In this document: positions 6,194-10,215 of the stretch, piece after piece
How the letters are laid out: every line of letters begins with the position of its first letter
Position numbering within the stretch: the stretch's first letter is position 1
Source of the DNA: Dehalococcoidia bacterium
GTDB taxonomy: Bacteria; Chloroflexota; Dehalococcoidia; UBA2979
Reading direction: 5' to 3'
DNA: 10,215 nucleotides
Assembly: GCA_030745285.1 (NCBI GenBank)
Contig: JASLOV010000157.1
Coordinates: 1 to 10,215, forward strand
The notes under the pieces: model-generated
Seen by the model: only the letters and a program-made list of their open reading frames with translations
Databases searched by the model: none
What the model was told of the DNA's origin: nothing
Made by a program: the position numbers and the translations under genes

Positions 6194-7150
6194 GTGAGCT
6201 CACTCACTGTCCCGGACTCCCTCGAGCCGCTGACCGAGCCGCGGTCGGAGCGTTCCCGGACGCGCTGGACATCACTTCGGTCCGCTGGCGCGGCGATGCG
6301 CGCCTACATCGCCCTGACGAAGCCGAACATCATCTGGCTGCTGCTGGTGACCACCGTGCCGGCGATGGCGGTGGCGAACGAGGGCTGGCCGTCGACGTGG
6401 CTCGTGACCGCCACGCTGCTGGGAGGGATGCTCACCGCCGGCGGCGCGAACGCCATCAACCAGTACGCCGACCGCGACATCGACGCGCGCATGGAGCGCA
6501 CCCGGGGGCGGCCGCTGCCGTCCGGTGCGGTACCGGCGCGGCATGCGCTGACGCTGGGAGTCGCGCTGGCGGCGCTCGGCACGGCATGGCTGATGCTGAC
6601 CGTGAACGGCGCGGCGGCGGCGCTCGCGCTCGCGGCGGTGGTCTGGTACGCGGCGGTCTACAGCTATCTGCTGAAACACTCCACGTCACAGAACATCGTG
6701 ATCGGCGGCGTGGCCGGCGCGATGCCTCCGCTGATCGGATGGGCCGCCGTCACCGGCGACGTCAGCGCCGCGTCGCTGCTGCTCTTCCTGATTGTGGTGA
6801 ACTGGACGCCACCACACTTCTGGGCGCTCTCCCTGCTGCTCGCCGACGACTACCGGGCGGCCGGGGTGCCGATGCTGCCGGTGGTGCGAGGCGAGGCGGA
6901 GACCGCACGCCAGATCCTGCTCTACTCGTACGTCGTCGTCGGGCTGACGTTCGCCTTCTGGGCCGTCGCCGGCCTCTCGCTGATCTACCTGGCGGCGTCG
7001 AGCGGCGGCGGCGCGATATTCGTCTGGCTTGCTCTTCAGCTAAGAGCCGATACTAGCGCCGCGCGTGCGAGGCGGCTCTTCAAGCACTCCACGCTCTACC
7101 TTGCGCTGCTGTTTGGCGCGATGTTCCTCGACCAGTTGCTACTGGGCTGA
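6194..7150 (+). CDS. ctaB: Protoheme IX farnesyltransferase (heme O synthase)
   Basis: A 318-residue UbiA-family membrane prenyltransferase that transfers a farnesyl group from farnesyl diphosphate to heme B, giving heme O, the precursor of heme A. The first Asp-rich motif is N89-x3-D93-x3-D97 within NAINQYADRDID, followed by the family-typical RGRPLPSG (105-111). NWTPPHFWALSLLLADDY (203-220) and the GVPMLPV segment are strong CtaB signatures, as is the C-terminal FKHSTLYLALLF. About eight to nine membrane helices fill the rest. The GTG start has GGAG 5 nt upstream; the first about 34 residues are a polar leader before the conserved core. It diverges from the oxidase operon and probably shares regulation with it through the inverted repeat at 6112-6151. 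No ctaA (heme A synthase) is in the window. Confidence 0.96.
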   Translation: MSSLTVPDSLEPLTEPRSERSRTRWTSLRSAGAAMRAYIALTKPNIIWLLLVTTVPAMAVANEGWPSTWLVTATLLGGMLTAGGANAINQYADRDIDARMERTRGRPLPSGAVPARHALTLGVALAALGTAWLMLTVNGAAAALALAAVVWYAAVYSYLLKHSTSQNIVIGGVAGAMPPLIGWAAVTGDVSAASLLLFLIVVNWTPPHFWALSLLLADDYRAAGVPMLPVVRGEAETARQILLYSYVVVGLTFAFWAVAGLSLIYLAASSGGGAIFVWLALQLRADTSAARARRLFKHSTLYLALLFGAMFLDQLLLG

Positions 7151-7276
7151 GTGACGCGGATCGCTCAGCCGGCGGCAAAGGTCCCGCCAGCCAGCGACGT
7201 TCGTCCCTGTGGCCCTAGTGCCTCGTCACCAAGAATCGGCAGAATGTCACCATCTGCTGCCGTACTCGGAGACCGC

Positions 7277-7951
7277 ATGACCCGTTTGCCCGAAGCCGGA
7301 CAGCGTCCACAGGTGAGCGACCGTCCAGTGCTCACTGACCTCACGAGCCGTGACGGCCTCTTCGCGGTGAACCTCGACCAGCGGATCAGCACGTGGTCAG
7401 AGCCGGCCACGGCCATGCTCGGCATCACGGAGTCCGAGGCGGTCGGACGGCGCTGCTTCGATGTCATCGGCGGCACCGACGAGCGTAATTCGCGGTTCTG
7501 CCGGGACAACTGCCCGGTGGTCTCGAACGCCCGGCGCGGACGGGGCACGAAGGACTTCGACGTGCGCGTGGCCGACCGCGCCGGCCAGCCGCTGCTGATC
7601 AACGTCTCCACCCTGCTCTACAGCGAGCCGGCGTCCGAGGAGACGATGGTGCTGCACCTCTTCCGAGACGTCACGGCCGCGCGGCGCGTCGAGCGGCTGG
7701 CGTCTTCAGTGTCGGAGTGGTTCCCCTCCGACGAGGGCCAGACGACGACCTGCGCGCTGACGCCTCCGACGGAGCGGCAGCTGGAGATCATCCGGCTGCT
7801 GGCGGCCGGGGAGGAAGCCCCGGAGATCGCGGAGATCCTGGACGTCAGTCCGGTGACGGTGCGCAACCACATCCAGGGAGCGATGGAGCGGCTGGGCGTG
7901 CGCAGTCGCGTCCAGATGATCGTCGCCGCCGCTCGCGCCGGGCTGCTGTAG
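7277..7951 (+). CDS. PAS domain LuxR-type transcriptional regulator
   Basis: A 224-residue DNA-binding regulator. Residues about 20-140 form a PAS sensor domain, ending in a typical LHLFRDVTAARR connector. Residues about 161-218 are a LuxR/FixJ-type helix-turn-helix (LTPPTERQLEIIRLLAAGEE, then EIAEILDVSPVTVRNHI). The PAS domain has a cysteine group: Cys60 (RRCFDVIGG), Cys75 and Cys79 (RFCRDNCP). There is no receiver domain, so it probably responds to a ligand or redox state instead of phosphorylation. Start: the frame is open back to a GTG at 7151 directly after the ctaB stop, but the ATG at 7277 has CGGAG 5 nt upstream and the residues before it are unconserved-looking, so I prefer it. The 126-nt gap after ctaB may hold its promoter. 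Targets are unknown; nearby respiratory genes are candidates by position only. Confidence 0.88.
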   Translation: MTRLPEAGQRPQVSDRPVLTDLTSRDGLFAVNLDQRISTWSEPATAMLGITESEAVGRRCFDVIGGTDERNSRFCRDNCPVVSNARRGRGTKDFDVRVADRAGQPLLINVSTLLYSEPASEETMVLHLFRDVTAARRVERLASSVSEWFPSDEGQTTTCALTPPTERQLEIIRLLAAGEEAPEIAEILDVSPVTVRNHIQGAMERLGVRSRVQMIVAAARAGLL

Positions 7952-8215
7952 ATGCAGCGCGGTAGCGCCCGCAGACTTGCTCGTGCCACCGACCATCTCC
8001 ACGCTGGATGTGGCTACGAACGGGTCCGCAGATAGCAGCCGCACGCGGCAGCCTCGTCGACCATTGGTGGGCGGTCGAGCCCCACAGACAGCAAGGACGT
8101 TGGTCACCGGAGGTAGGGACGATTTGCGGTGGGCGATACCCGGCGTCGGGCGACCATGATCAACAGCAACCAGCAACCGCAGCCCCCGAGGGGCGATCAG
8201 GGAAGAGGGAGCCGA
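7952..8215. other. 264-bp intergenic region before the plastocyanin-like gene
   Basis: No gene, tRNA or clear promoter is visible here. Just after the regulator stop there are only weak short hairpins (GCTGC...GCAGC around 7944-7960), not a convincing terminator. A small GCCCC/GGGGC hairpin (8182-8194) sits before the ribosome site of the next gene. In-frame starts at 8129 (GTG) and 8156 (ATG) could extend the downstream lipoprotein, but would place a polar stretch ahead of its signal peptide. Confidence 0.5.
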
Positions 8216-8689
8216 GTGAAGCAGATTCTCAGAGGCCGTTGGGTGGCTGGCGCCGTAACGTTGATGGCCGCGCTTGCGGTGGCCTGTGGCGGCGGCGACG
8301 ACTCGTCGAGCAGCAGCCCGGCCGCGACGCAGGCGGCGGCCGCAGACGATAACGACGAGAGTGCCGTCGCCGCCACGCTCACGGAGTGGGCGATCGCGGT
8401 CGATGAAGACCGCGCGAGCGCCGGCGACGTCACCTTTGCCGTTACCAACGCCGGCGGTGTGCCGCACGAGCTCGCCGTGGTCCGTGCCGATGGCGCCGCC
8501 GACGCACTGCCGACGGCGGCGGGCCTGGTCGATGAGTCGCAGATGGAAGTGCTCGGTCGCACCAGCCAGATCGGCGGCGGGGCCTCGGAGGAAGTGACCT
8601 TCTCGCTGACGGCCGGTAGCTACGTGCTGATCTGCAACATCCCGGCGCACTACGACCTCGGAATGCGGATCGGCTTCACCGTCGAGTAG
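8216..8689 (+). CDS. Plastocyanin-like cupredoxin lipoprotein
   Basis: A 157-residue exported copper protein. Residues 1-23 are a lipoprotein signal peptide: a basic MKQILRGR start, a hydrophobic stretch, then a lipobox ending ALAVAC with Cys24 as the lipidation site. A Ser/Ala/Asp-rich linker (25-50) leads to a beta-rich cupredoxin domain. The type 1 copper ligands can be placed at His84 (GVPHELAVV), Cys140, His145 and Met150 (CNIPAHYDLGM), a C-x4-H-x4-M arrangement. It would be anchored outside the cytoplasmic membrane, and could carry electrons, perhaps to the CuA site of the oxidase encoded nearby, or bind copper; this is inference from location and fold. The start is GTG at 8216 with GAGGGAG 4 nt upstream. 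The frame opens earlier, but those starts would bury the signal peptide. Confidence 0.85.
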   Translation: MKQILRGRWVAGAVTLMAALAVACGGGDDSSSSSPAATQAAAADDNDESAVAATLTEWAIAVDEDRASAGDVTFAVTNAGGVPHELAVVRADGAADALPTAAGLVDESQMEVLGRTSQIGGGASEEVTFSLTAGSYVLICNIPAHYDLGMRIGFTVE

Positions 8690-8750
8690 CGGTCGCCGTC
8701 ACCACCCGGTCGCCGTCGCGGTTCGTGCCGCGGCGGTACGCTTTAGGATT

Positions 8751-8774
8751 TTAGTCCTGCGATCGTAGGACTAA
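8751..8774. promoter_or_regulatory. 24-bp near-perfect palindrome upstream of the luciferase-like gene (putative operator)
   Basis: The arms TTAGTCCT (8751-8758) and AGGACTAA (8767-8774) are exact reverse complements. The eight central bases (GCGATCGT) continue the symmetry except for one G/T pair. A further TAGGA half-site occurs just upstream in TTTAGGATTTTAG. This is an AT-rich pocket in an otherwise GC-rich gap, about 90 nt before the luciferase-like start, which fits an operator or promoter region. An RNA stem acting as a terminator for the gene upstream is less likely because no T-run follows. Confidence 0.6.
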
Positions 8775-8850
8775 TGACAGGGATGGGGCGTGGCCTCATC
8801 CCTGTACGGTTCCCCCCAGCTGTTCGCGGCAGGTACGCTTGCGGCGGCTG

Positions 8851-8857
8851 AGAGGGG
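8851..8857 (+). promoter_or_regulatory. Shine-Dalgarno site of the luciferase-like monooxygenase
   Basis: AGAGGGG lies 7 nt before the ATG at 8865, fixing that start against the in-frame GTG at 8790, which would add 25 residues before the conserved strand MKFGIFYEHQ. Confidence 0.7.
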
Positions 8858-8864
8858 ATCCCTG

Positions 8865-10112
8865 ATGAAGTTCGGCATTTTCTATGAGCACCAGTTGCCC
8901 CGCCCGTGGGACGACGGGCAGGAGCTGAAGCTCTTCCAGGACGCGCTCTCACAGGTTGAGCTGGCCGACAGGCTGGGCATCGACTACGCGTGGGAGGTGG
9001 AGCACCACTTCCTGGAGGAGTACTCCCACTCCTCCGCCCCGGAGGTCTTCCTGGCCGCTGCGTCGCAGCGGACCGAACGCATCCGCCTCGGCCACGGCAT
9101 CGTGCTGATGCCCCCCGGCTACAACGCACCGGCGCGTATCGCGGAACGCATCGCCTCGCTCGACCTGGTCTCCAACGGGCGGGTCGAGTTCGGCACCGGC
9201 GAGTCGGCGTCGCGGATGGAGCTCGAGGGCTTCGACATCGACCCCGAACAACGGCGGGCGATGTGGCGCGAGACGGTGGAGCAAACCGCCAACATGCTGG
9301 CGATGGACCCCTACCCCGGTTTCGATGGCGAGTTCTTTTCGATGCCGGCCCGCAACGTCGTGCCCAAGCCGGTGCAGCGGCCACACCCGCCGATCTGGGT
9401 GGCCTGCTCTAACCGCGAGACGATCCACCTGGCGGCACAGCTCGGCATCGGTGCGCTGACGTTCTCCTTCGTCGACCCTGAAGAGGCAAAGAAGTGGGTC
9501 GACGACTACTACGAGACCTTCAAACGGGAGTGCGTACCGATTGGCCACGCCGTCAACCCGAACATCGCGATGGTGACCTCGTTCTCCGTCCACCGGGACG
9601 AGCAGGAGGCGATGGATCGCGGCACGGACGGCTTCCGCTTCTTCCAGTTCGCGCTCGCCCACTTCTACCGCAACGGCGTGCACAAGCCGGGCCGCACGGA
9701 CATCTGGCAGAAGTTCGAGGCGGCCAGCGAGGAGATCCGCGGGCAGGGCCGGCTGGGCGGCGGCGGCGGCATCGGCACGCCCGATCAGCTGCGCAGCCAC
9801 CTGCGCGACTTCACGGAGGTGGGCGTCGACCAGCTGGTGTTCATCCAGCAGGGCGGCAACAACCGCCACGAGGACATCTGCGAGTCGCTCGAATTGTTCG
9901 CCGGCGAAGTGATGCCGGAGTTCAAGGAGCGCGAAGAGGAGCGGGAGCGGGCAAAGATGGAAGAGCTCGCGCCGTACATCGAGCAGGCAATGGCCCGCAA
10001 GGAGCGGATGACGGAACTGGCCGACGCGGACATTCCGGAGTACCCGGCGTACGGCTTCAACATCGCGGAGCAGGGCACCGACGCCATCCCTGAGGAAGCG
10101 ACCGCGCAGTAG
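8865..10112 (+). CDS. Luciferase-like (LLM class) flavin-dependent monooxygenase
   Basis: A 415-residue TIM-barrel oxidoreductase of the bacterial luciferase superfamily, which uses reduced FMN or coenzyme F420. It begins with the first barrel strand MKFGIFYEHQLP, then YAWEVEHHFLEEYSHSSAP (41-59), the typical helix/strand with the active-site His pair. LGHGIVLMPPGYNAPARIAE (75-94), LVSNGRVEFGTG (101-112) and PKPVQRPHPPIWVA (167-180) are classic family segments. GTPDQL (304-309) and the GVDQLVFIQQGG strand close the barrel. After about residue 352 there is a highly charged Glu/Arg helix and a tail to 415, longer than the barrel needs. Substrate and cofactor choice (FMN or F420) cannot be read. 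It stands alone on the plus strand, preceded by a palindromic operator candidate and followed by a strong hairpin, so it is probably monocistronic. Confidence 0.92.
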   Translation: MKFGIFYEHQLPRPWDDGQELKLFQDALSQVELADRLGIDYAWEVEHHFLEEYSHSSAPEVFLAAASQRTERIRLGHGIVLMPPGYNAPARIAERIASLDLVSNGRVEFGTGESASRMELEGFDIDPEQRRAMWRETVEQTANMLAMDPYPGFDGEFFSMPARNVVPKPVQRPHPPIWVACSNRETIHLAAQLGIGALTFSFVDPEEAKKWVDDYYETFKRECVPIGHAVNPNIAMVTSFSVHRDEQEAMDRGTDGFRFFQFALAHFYRNGVHKPGRTDIWQKFEAASEEIRGQGRLGGGGGIGTPDQLRSHLRDFTEVGVDQLVFIQQGGNNRHEDICESLELFAGEVMPEFKEREEERERAKMEELAPYIEQAMARKERMTELADADIPEYPAYGFNIAEQGTDAIPEEATAQ

Positions 10113-10121
10113 CGGCGCACT

Positions 10122-10183
10122 GGCGGCTCTCGCCGCGCCCGGGTCCCCACCCGGAGGGAGTCCGCAGTCGTGCGGACTCCCTC
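10122..10183 (+). terminator. Hairpin cluster ending the luciferase-like transcript
   Basis: The main stem is a perfect 13-bp inverted repeat, GAGGGAGTCCGCA (10154-10166) and TGCGGACTCCCTC (10171-10183), with a 4-nt loop. Two smaller stems precede it: GGCG/CGCC (10122-10134) and CCGGGT/ACCCGG (10139-10154), the latter sharing one base with the main stem. It begins 9 nt after the stop codon at 10112. No T-run follows, so termination would be of the U-tract-poor type common in GC-rich genomes, or the stem protects the 3' end. Confidence 0.65.
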
Positions 10184-10215
10184 GACCGTTCCGTGCTCAC
10201 CCCGGCTAAATTGAC

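Noticed and set aside
6066..6203. Extended N-terminus of subunit II starting at 6140 or 6203
   Set aside because: 6203 overlaps the divergent ctaB start and leaves no promoter space; 6140 has no ribosome site and lies in the inverted repeat. The added residues look non-conserved. It remains possible.
7151..7276. Extended N-terminus of the PAS-LuxR regulator from the GTG directly after the ctaB stop
   Set aside because: The added 42 residues are Pro/Ala/Ser-rich without PAS similarity, and the ATG at 7277 has a good ribosome site.
7706..8650. A 314-codon minus-strand open frame across the regulator, gap and lipoprotein
   Set aside because: It overlaps two well-supported plus-strand genes and shows no domain; it also crosses the intergenic gap only because stops are rare at this GC content.
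8820..8868. Possible TPP riboswitch, because CTGAGAGGGG and CCTGATGA occur just before the luciferase-like gene
   Set aside because: The other conserved thi-box parts (the CCCTTTGAACCTGATCTGG-like stretch and the closing stem) are missing. The CTGAGAGGGG serves as the ribosome site and the CTGATG contains the start codon.
1..10215. CRISPR array, tRNA, rRNA, insertion sequence or prophage signal
   Set aside because: No regularly spaced direct repeats, cloverleaf-like sequence, transposase or terminal repeat pair was seen. All strong repeats are single inverted repeats near gene ends or promoters.

Overview
The window is a GC-rich (roughly two-thirds G+C by eye), gene-dense bacterial segment built around an aerobic respiratory terminal oxidase. 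The A2-type subunit I, the separate short subunits III and IV, the PAS-LuxR regulator, the luciferase-like monooxygenase and the base composition would fit a Chloroflexota (Thermomicrobia- or SAR202-like) or deep actinobacterial genome. That placement is an inference; nothing in the window fixes the taxon.

Layout. Seven genes lie on the minus strand, read from about 6.07 kb down to 11. They are cytochrome c oxidase subunit II (ctaC/coxB), subunit I (ctaD/coxA), subunit IV (ctaF-like), subunit III (ctaE/coxC), a membrane-anchored cupredoxin-like protein, an alpha/beta hydrolase, and a FAD-dependent DAO-family oxidoreductase. The first five are overlapping or nearly so and look like one transcription unit. 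The hydrolase starts after a 75-nt gap with its own strong Shine-Dalgarno site, and its end overlaps the TTG start of the oxidoreductase. Four genes lie on the plus strand, diverging from the oxidase operon: ctaB (heme O synthase), a PAS-LuxR transcription factor, a plastocyanin-like lipoprotein, and a luciferase-like flavin monooxygenase followed by a strong hairpin. A perfect 19-bp inverted repeat sits between ctaC and ctaB.

How it fits together. CtaB converts heme B to heme O, the precursor of heme A for subunit I. CtaC carries a complete CuA site but no fused cytochrome c, so electrons must come from a separate carrier; the plastocyanin-like lipoprotein and the operon-encoded membrane cupredoxin are candidates. 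The PAS-LuxR protein, with three clustered cysteines in its PAS domain, is a plausible redox-responsive regulator but its targets are unknown. The hydrolase/oxidoreductase pair and the luciferase-like enzyme look like separate catabolic or detoxifying functions.

The points most worth checking are these. Subunit I keeps the D-channel entrance and the A2 Tyr-Ser motif but has Ile and Leu at positions where the K channel normally has Lys and Ser. The cox operon encodes an unfamiliar two-helix cupredoxin. Two strong palindromes (6112-6151 and 8751-8774) look like operators. I found no rRNA, tRNA, CRISPR array, insertion sequence or phage gene.
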